The notes: generated by a model from the sequence alone, not told the origin. A stretch of 48,671 nt of DNA from Pseudonocardia terrae (GCF_021343995.1 NZ_JAJTTE010000050.1:1-48671); one strand, 5' to 3'. Numbered from the stretch's first letter, positions 1 to 7,969 are shown. A program made the numbers and translations.

Positions 1-3
1 CCC

Positions 4-21
4 ACCCCCCCCCCCCCCCCA
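4..21. repeat. C16 homopolymer at window edge
   Basis: A run of 16 consecutive C residues occupies positions 5-20, a few bases beyond the stop codon of the first gene. Runs this long are rare and are error-prone in sequencing, so it may mark a contig edge or have the wrong length. It lies outside the coding sequence and should not affect the protein. Confidence 0.8.
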
Positions 22-29
22 CGCCTGGC

Positions 30-1250
30 TCACACCAGCAGGAGGCCGTCGGGCTCGTCGGTGACGCCGAGGAGCGCCGCGCCCGCGGTGACCGCCGCGC
101 CGTCCCAGTGCAGGTAGGAGTGGCTCTTGAGGGTGTCGACGTCGCGCTTGTAGCGCTGGAAGGGGCTGCGCAGCTCGTTCACGCTGGAGCCGGCGCCGTC
201 GAGCATGGTGTCGATCGCCTCGCGGGCGAGCTGGCAGATCCGCGGCGAGGCCATCCGCAGCAGGCAGGCCTGCTCCAGGGACGCCTTCTCCCCGGCGTCG
301 GCGAGCTCGGTGACCACGCGGTGGGTCTCGTCCCAGACGAGACGGGCGATCCGGGTGCGGGTGACCGCGTCGCCGTAGCGCACCCAGGCCTCGCGGTGCT
401 CGCGCTGCGGGCCGAGCCCGAAGCCGACGGTGCGGGTCAGGATCCGCTGCTTGTAGTCGGCGAGGCAGGCCTCCGCGGAGCCGACCGCGACGGCGGCGAG
501 GAGGACGTCGAACATCCGGATCATCGAGAAGCCCTCGAGCGGCCGGTCGTCGCCGTGGTCGAGCGGGTGGATCGGCTCCTGCCCGAACACGGTCCACTGC
601 CGGTCGGCGGGCACGAAGAGGTCCTCGCAGGAGAACGTGTTGGAGCCCGTGCCCTTCATCCCGGACATGTGCCAGACGTCGTGGATCGTCACGTCGGCGA
701 CGTCGACCACCAGGCCGAGCAGCGCGGGCTCGCTGCCGTCGCCGCGGTCCTCGATGGTGATGAGCAGCGAGTACTCCGAGTTCATGATCCCGCTGGCGAA
801 GGGCCATTTCCCGGTGAGCCGCCACCCGCCCTCGACCGGCACCGCCGTGCCGGAGGGGGTGGCCTGGAAGCCCGCGGACAGGGCGCACGGGGCGAACGCC
901 TTCCCGTGCAGCAGGTGCGGGGTGTCCTGGACCAGCGAGACGTTGTGCACGACGAGGAACGAGTAGACCCAGGCCGTGGAGGCGCAGCCCTGCGCGAGGA
1001 TCCGGGTGATCGTGCCGAACTCGCGCATCCCGTAGCCGTACCCGCCGATGCTGCGCGGCGCGACCAGGTCGAACAGCCCGGCCCCGGTCAGGTCGGCCAT
1101 GGTCTCGTCGGGGACCCGGCGCAGCTCCTCGCAGTGCTGGGCGCGCTCGCGCAGCACGGGGACGAGGGCCTCGGCGCGGGCGATCAGCTCCTCGGCGGAG
1201 GGCCGGTCGGCCGGCCCGGTCTTCTCGGCGCGTTCCGCGGTCGCGGTCAT
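30..1250 (-). CDS. Acyl-CoA dehydrogenase-fold flavoprotein (HsaA/HpaB-like monooxygenase family)
   Basis: About 406 residues with the acyl-CoA dehydrogenase fold: an N-terminal helical part (about 15-130) with LVAPRSIGGYG, a central beta part (about 130-235) and a C-terminal four-helix part of the type-2 dehydrogenase class. This arrangement is typical of the two-component flavin-dependent monooxygenases (HsaA, p-hydroxyphenylacetate hydroxylase C2) as well as some true dehydrogenases, so the substrate cannot be assigned. No partner flavin reductase is adjacent. The start is taken at ATG 1250, 10 nt after GAGAAGGA; an in-frame GTG at 1256 is an alternative. It is divergent from proS and shares with it a 146-bp region holding a palindrome. 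Confidence 0.8.
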   Translation of the reverse strand: MTATAERAEKTGPADRPSAEELIARAEALVPVLRERAQHCEELRRVPDETMADLTGAGLFDLVAPRSIGGYGYGMREFGTITRILAQGCASTAWVYSFLVVHNVSLVQDTPHLLHGKAFAPCALSAGFQATPSGTAVPVEGGWRLTGKWPFASGIMNSEYSLLITIEDRGDGSEPALLGLVVDVADVTIHDVWHMSGMKGTGSNTFSCEDLFVPADRQWTVFGQEPIHPLDHGDDRPLEGFSMIRMFDVLLAAVAVGSAEACLADYKQRILTRTVGFGLGPQREHREAWVRYGDAVTRTRIARLVWDETHRVVTELADAGEKASLEQACLLRMASPRICQLAREAIDTMLDGAGSSVNELRSPFQRYKRDVDTLKSHSYLHWDGAAVTAGAALLGVTDEPDGLLLV

Positions 1251-1366
1251 GTGCACACCGTCCTTCTCGGCGGGGGCCGGACGCCGTCGTCGCGGCCTTG
1301 CCGGATCATCAGAACCCGGCGGGCCCCCTCTGCGGAGGTCTCACTCTGAGATGGGCGGAACCGGGA

Positions 1367-1395
1367 TGAGGTGTCCCGGACACCCTCAGTACCCT
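1367..1395. promoter_or_regulatory. Inverted repeat and -10 box in the divergent region before proS
   Basis: GTGTCC-C-GGACAC (1371-1383) is a perfect dyad that extends outward to TGAG/CTCA with one bulged base. It lies at the expected -35/spacer position of a promoter whose -10 would be TACCCT (1390-1395). Seven bases follow to the GTG of proS at 1403, the spacing expected for a leaderless actinobacterial mRNA. The dyad looks like an operator, but which divergent gene it serves is unknown. Confidence 0.5.
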
Positions 1396-1402
1396 GCTCA
1401 GC

Positions 1403-3145
1403 GTGTTGACCAGGATGTCGTCGCTGTTCCTCCGCACCCTCCGCGAGGACCCGGCCGACGCGGAGGTGCCCAGCCACAAGCTGCTGGTCCGCGCGGGCTA
1501 CGTCCGCCGCGTGGCCCCGGGCGTCTACTCCTGGCTGCCGCTCGGGCTCAAGGTGCTGCGGCGCGTCGAGAACGTCGTGCGCGAGGAGATGGACGCCATG
1601 GGCGCCCAGGAGATCCAGTTCCCCGCGCTGCTGCCCCGCGAGCCGTACGAGGCCACGCACCGCTGGACCGAGTACGGGCCGAACCTGTTCCGGCTCAAGG
1701 ACCGCAAGGGCGGCGACTACCTGCTCGGCCCCACGCACGAGGAGCTGTTCACGCTCGCGGTGAAGGGCGAGTACTCCTCGTACAAGGACTACCCGGTCAT
1801 CCTGTACCAGATCCAGACCAAGTACCGGGACGAGGAGCGGCCCCGTGCGGGCATCCTGCGCGGCCGCGAGTTCCTCATGAAGGACTCGTACTCCTTCGAC
1901 CTGTCCGACGAGGGGCTCTCCGAGTCCTACGCCAAGCACCGCAAGGCGTACATCACCATCTTCGACCGGCTCGGGCTGCAGTACGTCATCGTCGCGGCCA
2001 CGTCCGGTGCGATGGGCGGTTCGGCGTCGGAGGAGTTCCTGGCCGAGTCGGAGACCGGTGAGGACACCTTCGTCCGCGGCCCGGGCGGGTACGCGGCGAA
2101 CGTCGAGGCCGTGACGACCCCGGTGCCGCCCGCGCTGCCCGTCGAGGACAAGCCGGCCGCCGTCGTCCACCACACGCCGGACACCCCGACGATCGAGACG
2201 CTGGTCGACTACCTCAACGCGCACACGGACCGGACGTTCACCGCGGCGGACACGCTGAAGAACGTACTGGTCAAGACGAGGCAGCCGGGCGCGGCCGAGT
2301 GGGAGCTGCTCGGGATCGGCGTGCCCGGGGACCGCGAGGTCGACATGAAGCGTCTCGAGGCCTCGCTGGAGCCGGCCGAGGTGGCGTTGCTGGAGGAGAA
2401 GGACTTCACGGCCAACCCCTTCCTGGTCAAGGGCTACATCGGGCCGGAGTCGCTGCAGACCAACGGGGTGCGCTACCTCGTCGACCCGCGGATCGTCACC
2501 GGCACGGCGTGGGTGACGGGGGCGGACAAGGCGGACCACCACGTCGTCGACCTCGTGGCGGGCCGGGACTTCACCCCCGACGGCACCATCGAGGCCGCCG
2601 AGGTCCGCGCCGGCGACCCCTCGCCGGACGGCACCGGGGTGCTGGAGGCCGCGCGCGGCATCGAGATCGGGCACATCTTCCAGCTCGGCCGCAAGTACGC
2701 CGACGCCTTCGCCCTCGACGCGCTCGGGCCGGACTCCAAGCCCGTCCGGATCACCATGGGTTCCTACGGGATCGGCGTCTCGCGGCTCGTCGCGGCGATC
2801 GCCGAGCAGAACCACGACGGGTCCGGTCTGGTGTGGCCGCGCGCGGTGGCGCCGTTCGACGTGCACGTCGTGGTCGCCGGCAAGAGCGTGGAGCTGCTCG
2901 AGGGCGGCGAGGCCGTCGCCGCCGAGCTGGAGGCCGCGGGCCTGCAGGTGATCCTCGACGACCGCAAGGCCAGCCCGGGCGTGAAGTTCGCCGACGCCGA
3001 GCTGATCGGCGTGCCCACGATCGTCGTCGTGGGCCGCGGCCTGGCCGAGGGGAAGCTCGAGGTCAAGGACCGCCGGACCGGCGAGCGCTCCGAGATCGCG
3101 CGCGAGGGTGCCGCAGAGGTGCTCGCCGCCCTTGTCCGCGGCTGA
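1403..3145 (+). CDS. proS: Prolyl-tRNA synthetase (bacterial type, with INS editing domain)
   Basis: 580 residues, normal for bacterial-type ProRS. It charges tRNA-Pro with proline in the cytoplasm. Class II signatures are visible: the N-terminal SSLFLRTLREDP block, motif 2 around RAGILRGREFLMKDSYSFD (about 150-170), a long INS (YbaK-like) editing insertion between about 224 and 407, motif 3 around GSYGIGVSRL (about 452), and an anticodon-binding domain at the C-terminus. GTG 1403 follows TACCCT by 7 nt and has no Shine-Dalgarno sequence, suggesting leaderless translation; ATG 1415 is an alternative start. Confidence 0.97.
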   Translation: MLTRMSSLFLRTLREDPADAEVPSHKLLVRAGYVRRVAPGVYSWLPLGLKVLRRVENVVREEMDAMGAQEIQFPALLPREPYEATHRWTEYGPNLFRLKDRKGGDYLLGPTHEELFTLAVKGEYSSYKDYPVILYQIQTKYRDEERPRAGILRGREFLMKDSYSFDLSDEGLSESYAKHRKAYITIFDRLGLQYVIVAATSGAMGGSASEEFLAESETGEDTFVRGPGGYAANVEAVTTPVPPALPVEDKPAAVVHHTPDTPTIETLVDYLNAHTDRTFTAADTLKNVLVKTRQPGAAEWELLGIGVPGDREVDMKRLEASLEPAEVALLEEKDFTANPFLVKGYIGPESLQTNGVRYLVDPRIVTGTAWVTGADKADHHVVDLVAGRDFTPDGTIEAAEVRAGDPSPDGTGVLEAARGIEIGHIFQLGRKYADAFALDALGPDSKPVRITMGSYGIGVSRLVAAIAEQNHDGSGLVWPRAVAPFDVHVVVAGKSVELLEGGEAVAAELEAAGLQVILDDRKASPGVKFADAELIGVPTIVVVGRGLAEGKLEVKDRRTGERSEIAREGAAEVLAALVRG

Positions 3146-3198
3146 GCGCGCCGACGCGGTGGTCGCCGGGGCCGCCCGCAGGGTCTGATCGTCTTCAT

Positions 3199-3217
3199 TA
3201 GGTAAGGCTCACCTTTC
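3199..3217. promoter_or_regulatory. DtxR/IdeR-type iron box
   Basis: TTAGGTAAGGCTCACCTTT matches the consensus TTAGGTTAGGCTAACCTAA at 15 of 19 positions. It lies 43 bp before the ATG of the ferredoxin reductase gene. A possible -10, TACGGT, follows at 3224-3229, so Fe-bound regulator would cover the -35/spacer. This predicts repression when iron is plentiful. Confidence 0.7.
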
Positions 3218-3259
3218 TTCGCTACGGTCGGAGTGGATCGACACGAGCGAGGAGCGGGT

Positions 3260-4269
3260 ATGGGGCGTGAGCTGCGCATCGCCGTCATCGGGGCCGGACC
3301 GGCGGGGATCTACACCGCCGACACGCTGATGAAGTCCGGCACGCCCTGTTCGATCGACCTGTTCGACCGGCTCCCGGCGCCCTTCGGTCTGGTGCGCGAC
3401 GGCGTCGCGCCCGACCACCCGCGGATCAAGGGGATCGTCGGGGCCCTGCACGGCGTGCTGAGCAGGCCGGGGGTGCGGCTGTTCGGCAACGTCGCCTACG
3501 GGCGCGACCTCTCGCTCTCCGACGTCCGGATGCTCTACGACGCCGTCGTGGTCGCCACCGGCTGCGAGCGGGACCGGGACCTCGACATCCCCGGGATCGA
3601 CCTGCCCGGCAGCCACGGCGCGGCCGACTTCGTGAAGTGGTTCGACGGCCACCCGGACGTCCCGCGCGACTGGTCCCTCGGGGCGCGGCACGTCGGCGTG
3701 ATCGGGGCCGGCAACGTGGCCCTCGACGTCGCCCGGGTGCTGGCCAAGCAGGCCGAGGACATGCTCGTCACCGAGATCCCGGACAACGTGCACCGCGGGC
3801 TCGCCGCGAACCGGGCCACCGACGTGCACGTCTTCGCCCGCCGGGGCCTCGCCCAGGCCCGCTTCACGCCGACGGAGCTGCGCGAGCTGGACCGCCGTTC
3901 GACGCGCTGTCCGGCACCCTGCCCCACGCCGCGGGCCGGGTCCTCGACTTCGACGACCAGCACGTCCCCGGCGTCCACGCCTGCGGCTGGATCAAGCGCG
4001 GACCCGTCGGGCTGATCGGGCACACCACGAGCTGCGCCCTGGAGACCGTCGGCAGCCTCCTGGCCGACGCCGACGACCTCGTTCCCGCCCCGGTGCCGGA
4101 CCCGGCCGCCGTCGTCGAGCTGCTGGAGGAGCGGGGCGTCCGCTACACGACGTGGGACGGCTGGCTGCAGCTGGACGAGCACGAGCGCGGGCTCGGCGAG
4201 GAACGAGGCCGCGAGCGGATCGAGGTGGTGTCGCGCGAGGAGATGGTGGAGCTGTCGCAGGTGGGCTGA
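3260..4269 (+). pseudogene. Ferredoxin/adrenodoxin-type NADP+ reductase (FprA family), disrupted by internal deletion and frameshift
   Basis: The first frame (ATG 3260, Shine-Dalgarno GAGGAG at 3249-3254) encodes a typical FprA N-terminus: FAD motif GAGPAGIYTAD, LVRDGVAPDHP, and NADP motif GAGNVALDVARVL, up to TELRELD at about 3892. From about 3892 the match continues in another frame with PFDALSGTLPH, GWIKRGPVGLIGH and a normal C-terminus ending at 4269. By comparison with family members of about 455 residues, roughly 110 residues are missing at the junction, and the loss is not a multiple of three. The first frame would otherwise run on out of register to 4015. FAD and NADP halves are separated, so no working enzyme is expected unless this is an assembly collapse. 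Confidence 0.85.
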
Positions 4270-4274
4270 CCACC

Positions 4275-4436
4275 TCAGCGACCGGGCGCGCGGAAGTCGT
4301 CGGCGCTCCACCAGTCGTAGAGCGCGGCCATGTCACCGTCGCTGCGGCGCAGGTAGCAGCCGAAGGACAGGGCGGTGTTGGCGGCCCAGAACAGGGAGGC
4401 GGCGCCGCTCGCTCGCGGCGGCGTTACCGGGCGGGA
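4275..4436 (-). other. Possible 3' remnant of an unidentified minus-strand gene
   Basis: This 168-bp gap between the broken reductase and the next gene holds a minus-strand frame ending in the protein-like, aromatic-rich stretch LFWAANTALSFGCYLRRSD, then DMAALYDWWSADDFRAPGR and a stop (4275-4277). The aromatic and cysteine content is unlike typical shadow frames here. No start is present and I do not recognise the family. It may be the tail of a gene lost in local rearrangement, or chance. Confidence 0.25.
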
Positions 4437-4437
4437 C

Positions 4438-5292
4438 TCATCGCGGCAGCGCGGCGGTGCCGATGATGTCGTCCACGGTGGAGGGTGGGACGAGCAGCGG
4501 CGATGCCGGGCCGCCCCTCGTGTCCGCGTTCGCGACCAGGAGCGCGGTGCCGCCCGCGGCCGGCACCGCGAGCACCGCCGTGCGGCCCTCGGTGGCGAGG
4601 CAGCCGTCGTCGGTCGGGGTGGTGGAGACGGCCTCGACGACGACCCCGGTCGCGTCGCCGATCTCCACGGTCCGGGGCTCGCTCACCGCCACGCGCGGGC
4701 CCTGGCCGGCGGTGCTCGTGTAGAAGGAGCGGCCGAAGTCGGTGGCGAAGCGCCGGGCGAGGGTCGCCGGGTCGTCGGGGGCCTGCACGAGTGCGCTGGT
4801 GGCGGTACCGCGCTTGTAGGGGGCACCACCGCAGACGTAGCCGGGCGCGTCGGCACCGCCGGTGAAGGCGACCCCGAGCCCGCGGGCGGCGACGCCGCCG
4901 AGCGGGGTCCAGTCGCCGGGCACGGCGTAGGTCAGGTACGGGGTCTCGACGGGCCGGTAGTCCGCCGGCACGGTCGGGCCCGAGAGCGCGGCGCCGAGGA
5001 ACCACGCGCCGCCGCCGATCGCCGCCAGGGCCAGCACGATCACCGCGGTGAGGCCGGCGATCCATCGACCGGTGTGCTGTTCCCGCTGCTCGACAGGCGG
5101 AGCCCACGACCCTGCTGACTGTGGCGGGATGTCGAACGGGGGCAGCGGACCCCAGGGCTGCTCGCCCGGGATCTCGGGCTCGCCCTCGCGCCCCGGGACG
5201 GCGGGGTAGCGCTGGCCGGGGTACTGCGGGGCGTCGGACGGGGTGGGCTCCGGGCCCTCCGCAGGCCGGCGCGGCTCGTCCGGTCCGTGCAC
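4438..5292 (-). CDS. Proline-rich single-pass membrane protein with extracytoplasmic domain
   Basis: About 284 residues of unknown function. A proline-rich cytoplasmic N-terminus (residues 1-75) precedes one membrane segment (about 77-100, WIAGLTAVIVLALAAIGGGAW) and an exported domain of about 180 residues with two cysteines (VCGG and DGCLATEG) that could form a disulfide. The layout resembles actinobacterial secreted hypothetical proteins. GTG 5292 is chosen because TACCCT lies 7 nt before it, the leaderless pattern seen elsewhere in this window; an upstream ATG at 5328 is also in frame. Confidence 0.75.
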   Translation of the reverse strand: MHGPDEPRRPAEGPEPTPSDAPQYPGQRYPAVPGREGEPEIPGEQPWGPLPPFDIPPQSAGSWAPPVEQREQHTGRWIAGLTAVIVLALAAIGGGAWFLGAALSGPTVPADYRPVETPYLTYAVPGDWTPLGGVAARGLGVAFTGGADAPGYVCGGAPYKRGTATSALVQAPDDPATLARRFATDFGRSFYTSTAGQGPRVAVSEPRTVEIGDATGVVVEAVSTTPTDDGCLATEGRTAVLAVPAAGGTALLVANADTRGGPASPLLVPPSTVDDIIGTAALPR

Positions 5293-5365
5293 GTCGCGGA
5301 GGGTAGCGCGGAGCGCACTCCCGATCATGGTGGCGGGCGCGGCCCGGGTGTGGTGTCCTTCCGCC

Positions 5366-5689
5366 GTGGACGTGGTGGACGCGCTGCGCCGGCGGATGCC
5401 GTGGCTGCTCTGGGCGATCCCGGCGGTCGGGCTGCTGGCGGCGCTCGTCCTGGTCCTGAGCGGCGCCTACACCGCCGCGGGGGTCGTGGCCGCCGCGGCC
5501 CTGCTCATGGTGGAGCCGTTGCGCCGCATCACCGTCGCCCACCTGCCCGTGGACCTGGACGACGACGAGGTCGCCGAGATCCGCGAGGTGAAGCGGCGGC
5601 AGGGTGAGGTCGCCGCGATCCACCGGCTGCGCGAGATGCGCCCCGCCACCGGCCTCGCCGCCGCCGTCCGCACCGTGCGCGACCTCTGA
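5366..5689 (+). CDS. Small membrane protein with L7/L12-like C-terminal segment
   Basis: About 107 residues from GTG 5366. Two hydrophobic segments (about 11-30 and 34-50) are followed by an acidic linker and a C-terminal segment, EIREVKRRQGEVAAIHRLRE, then ATGLAAAVRTVRDL. That segment resembles the ribosomal L7/L12 C-terminal pattern (I-x-x-V-R-x-x-T-G-L-x-x-A). Similar membrane-anchored L7/L12-like proteins occur in Actinobacteria; their role is not established. The frame is open further upstream to 5243, but that part is low in protein character and overlaps the divergent gene. Confidence 0.65.
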   Translation: MDVVDALRRRMPWLLWAIPAVGLLAALVLVLSGAYTAAGVVAAAALLMVEPLRRITVAHLPVDLDDDEVAEIREVKRRQGEVAAIHRLREMRPATGLAAAVRTVRDL

Positions 5690-5698
5690 TCCGGCCGG

Positions 5699-6109
5699 TC
5701 AGCCGGGCAGGAACGACAGGCGCACCGACCGCACCGCGTTGTCGACGTTGGTGTCCACCAGGCACACCGACTGCCAGGTGCCGAGGGCGAGCTCGCCGTC
5801 GATCACCGGGACCGACATCGAGGGCGCGACGATCGCCGGCAGCACGTGGTCGCGGCCGTGCCCGTGGCTGCCGTGGCGGTGGGTCCAGCGGTCGTCGGCC
5901 GGCAGGAGGTCGCGGAGCGCGGTGAGCAGGTCGGTGTCGCTGCCGGCGCCGGTCTCGATCACCGCGACGCCCGCGGTGGCGTGCGGCACCCAGACGTTGA
6001 GCAGACCCTCCCGCGCCTCGACGGAGCGCAGGTGGTCGGTGATGCGCGAGGTCAGGTCGACGACCCGCTCCTCGCCGCCGGTGCGGACGTCGATCAGCTC
6101 GCTGTGCAT
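5699..6109 (-). CDS. YjbQ family protein (UPF0047)
   Basis: 136 residues, full length for the YjbQ/UPF0047 family, some members of which have weak thiamine-phosphate synthase activity. Family signatures are visible: the LNVWVPHATAGVAVIE block (about 37-52), HRHGSHGHGRDHVLPAIVAP with its histidines and aspartate (about 77-96), and GTWQSVCLVDTN near the C-terminus. ATG 6109 follows TAGGGT by 6 nt on the minus strand, so the transcript is probably leaderless. It is convergent with the small membrane protein gene, 9 bp away. Confidence 0.9.
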   Translation of the reverse strand: MHSELIDVRTGGEERVVDLTSRITDHLRSVEAREGLLNVWVPHATAGVAVIETGAGSDTDLLTALRDLLPADDRWTHRHGSHGHGRDHVLPAIVAPSMSVPVIDGELALGTWQSVCLVDTNVDNAVRSVRLSFLPG

Positions 6110-6147
6110 GCCCCGACCCTAGGAGAGCCCCGTCCACCCGACCTCCC

Positions 6148-6355
6148 GCGAGCCGCGCCGCGCCCTCCTGCGAGTCGCTCCGTGGGCTCCCGCGAGTCGG
6201 GCTGTGGGTTCGGCGAGTCGGGCTGTGGGTTTCGGCGAGTCGGGCTGTGGGTTTCGGCGAGTCGGGCTGTGGGTTTCCGCGAGTCGGGCTGTGGGTTTCC
6301 GCGAGTCGGGCTGTGGGTTTCCGCGAGTCGGGCTGTGGGTTTCGGCGAGTCGGCA
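6148..6355. repeat. 22-bp-period tandem repeat array A1 (about 10 units)
   Basis: Units begin GCGAGTC and contain CTGTGGG; they start at 6148 (degenerate), 6170, 6192, 6213, 6235, 6257, 6279, 6301, 6323 and 6345. Spacing is 22 bp except one 21-bp unit, with no spacers between units. The array fills most of the 317-bp divergent gap between yjbQ and the PLP enzyme gene. Reading frames through it are periodic artefacts rather than protein. Four more arrays with the same unit lie near 7.5, 28.9, 47.8 and 48.6 kb. Confidence 0.9.
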
Positions 6356-6426
6356 GTCGCGGTCCTTCGGGTCGCCACGCCGGCGGAATTCCCTCCACCG
6401 CGGCGCTCCGCCGTAGGGTTCGGGGT

Positions 6427-7443
6427 GTGCGAGAGGCGTTCGGACGGATTTTCGACATGCCCGACGGCTACCTCAACACCGCGAGCGTCGGGGTCCCGCC
6501 GCGCGAGACGGCCGACGCCGTCGACCGCGCCCTCGACGCCTGGCGGCACGGGACCGGCCGGGCTACCGACTTCGACGGCGCGGTGGCCGGGGCCCGCGCG
6601 GCGTTCGGCCGCCTCGTGGGGGTCGGCGCCGACCGGGTCGCGGTGGCGGGTTCGGTGTCGCCGCTGGTCGGTCTCGTCGCGGCCGCGACGCCCGACGGGG
6701 CGCAGGTCCTCGTGGTGGAGGGCGAGTTCAGCAGCGTCAGCTACCCGTTCGCCGTGCAGGGCCGCGGGATCACGGTCACCGAGGTGCCGCTCGAGGAGCT
6801 CGGGGAGCGGGCGCCGGAGGCCGACGTCGTCGCCGTCAGCGTGGTCCAGTCCCTCGACGGCAGGCTCGCCGACCTCGACGCCCTGCGCGCCGCCCGCGCG
6901 TCGGGCACCCGAGTCCTGCTCGACGTCACCCAGGCCGCCGGGTGGATGCCACTGGACCTCGGCTGGGCCGACGCGGTCGCGGGCGCCTGCTACAAGTGGC
7001 TCTTCGCCCCGCGCGGCGCCGCATGGATGGCGGTTCACCCGGAGCTCGAGCTCGTCCCGCACGCCGCGAACTGGTACGCCGCCGAGGACCCGTGGAACAG
7101 CACCACGGGCCTGCCGCCGAAGCTGGCCGCCGAGGCGCGCGGGCTGGACACGTCGCCGGCCTGGTACTGCCACGTCGGCGCCGCCGAGTCGCTCGGCTGG
7201 CTCGCCGGGCTCGATCTCGCCGCCGTGCGCACGCACTGCGCGGGCCTGGCCGACCGGTTCCGCGCGGGCCTCGGCCTCCCGCCCGCCGGCTCGGCGATCG
7301 TGCACGTGAGTGTGCCGGACGCGGCGCGCCGGCTCGTCGACGCCGGGATCGTCGCGACCGCGCGCGGGGGCGGGGCCCGGCTCTCGTTCGGCCTCTACAG
7401 CACCGACGACGACGTCGACCGCGCCCTCGCCGCCCTCACCTGA
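6427..7443 (+). CDS. Class V aminotransferase-fold PLP enzyme
   Basis: 338 residues with the fold of class V aminotransferases, which includes cysteine desulfurases, kynureninases and selenocysteine lyases. The start region GYLNTASVGVPP is the usual N-terminal anchor; LLDVTQAAGWMPLD holds the PLP-contacting Asp/Gln; Lys190 in ACYKWLFAPRG is the predicted Schiff-base lysine. Substrate is unknown. GTG 6427 follows TAGGGT (6414-6419) by 7 nt, indicating a leaderless mRNA, so the open frame upstream through the repeat array is not part of the protein. It stands alone between two repeat arrays. Confidence 0.85.
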   Translation: MREAFGRIFDMPDGYLNTASVGVPPRETADAVDRALDAWRHGTGRATDFDGAVAGARAAFGRLVGVGADRVAVAGSVSPLVGLVAAATPDGAQVLVVEGEFSSVSYPFAVQGRGITVTEVPLEELGERAPEADVVAVSVVQSLDGRLADLDALRAARASGTRVLLDVTQAAGWMPLDLGWADAVAGACYKWLFAPRGAAWMAVHPELELVPHAANWYAAEDPWNSTTGLPPKLAAEARGLDTSPAWYCHVGAAESLGWLAGLDLAAVRTHCAGLADRFRAGLGLPPAGSAIVHVSVPDAARRLVDAGIVATARGGGARLSFGLYSTDDDVDRALAALT

Positions 7444-7462
7444 GCCTCACCCGGGATCTCCC

Positions 7463-7519
7463 GACTCGCCTGCTGGTATTCGCGACTCGCGGGAGCTCAC
7501 AGCGCGACTCGCGGAAGCC
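7463..7519. repeat. 22-bp-period repeat array A2 (inverted, 3 units)
   Basis: GACTCGC cores, the reverse complement of the A1 unit, begin at 7463, 7484 and 7506. They sit in the short gap between two convergent genes and end next to the stop of the ferritin-like gene. The sequence is more diverged than A1. Confidence 0.8.
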
Positions 7520-7969
7520 TCAGCGGACGATGCCGGGGAGGGAGGGGATGACGGGGGCGGTGCCCGTGGCGGCCCGCCAGCGCGAGGCGCGGACCGTCCC
7601 CTCCGACAGCGCCGTGAGCGCCGCGACCCGCAACTGCTGGTTGGTGGTGTGCTCCAGCACGGAGCGCCAGGCCGCGAGCGCGTCGGCCTCCGCGGTCACC
7701 GCGAGCTTCCCGGCGGAGAGTGCGTCGGTCACCGGCACGGGAGTGGCGTACGCCGGCTGTGCCGACACCGGCCGCGCCCCGACGTCGGTGAGCGTCTGCT
7801 CGACCTGGCTGCGCAGGGTGCGGTGCGCGGTGATGTCCTGGCGCGCCTCGACGGCCTGGTCCCCGGGCACGAACGCGAGGATCAGCGTGTAGGACCAGAG
7901 GGCGGCGTGCTCGGCGGCCAGGGCGCCCTGCAGGGCCGTGATCGCCTCGTCGTCGATCGGGACGCTCAT
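7520..7969 (-). CDS. DUF4439 ferritin-like domain protein
   Basis: 149 residues forming predicted long helices with ferritin-like spacing: AITALQGALAAEHAALWSY near the N-terminus, then a helix with QDITAHRTLRSQVEQTL, and two further helices. This fits DUF4439, a ferritin-like family in Actinobacteria. Whether it binds metal is unknown; Glu and His residues at helix positions (AAEHAA, TAHR) would allow it. Its ATG overlaps the stop of the upstream lipoprotein gene (ATGA), so the two are translationally coupled. There is no signal peptide. Confidence 0.85.
   Translation of the reverse strand: MSVPIDDEAITALQGALAAEHAALWSYTLILAFVPGDQAVEARQDITAHRTLRSQVEQTLTDVGARPVSAQPAYATPVPVTDALSAGKLAVTAEADALAAWRSVLEHTTNQQLRVAALTALSEGTVRASRWRAATGTAPVIPSLPGIVR

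Noticed and set aside
6148..6355. CRISPR array
   Set aside because: Units are contiguous with no unique spacers, are too short, and no cas genes are in the window.
6204..6416. A small protein reading through array A1 with repeats such as WVSASRAVGF
   Set aside because: The period is 22 bp, not a multiple of three, so the frame cycles through the repeat; the same pattern appears on both strands. It is a translation artefact of the DNA repeat.
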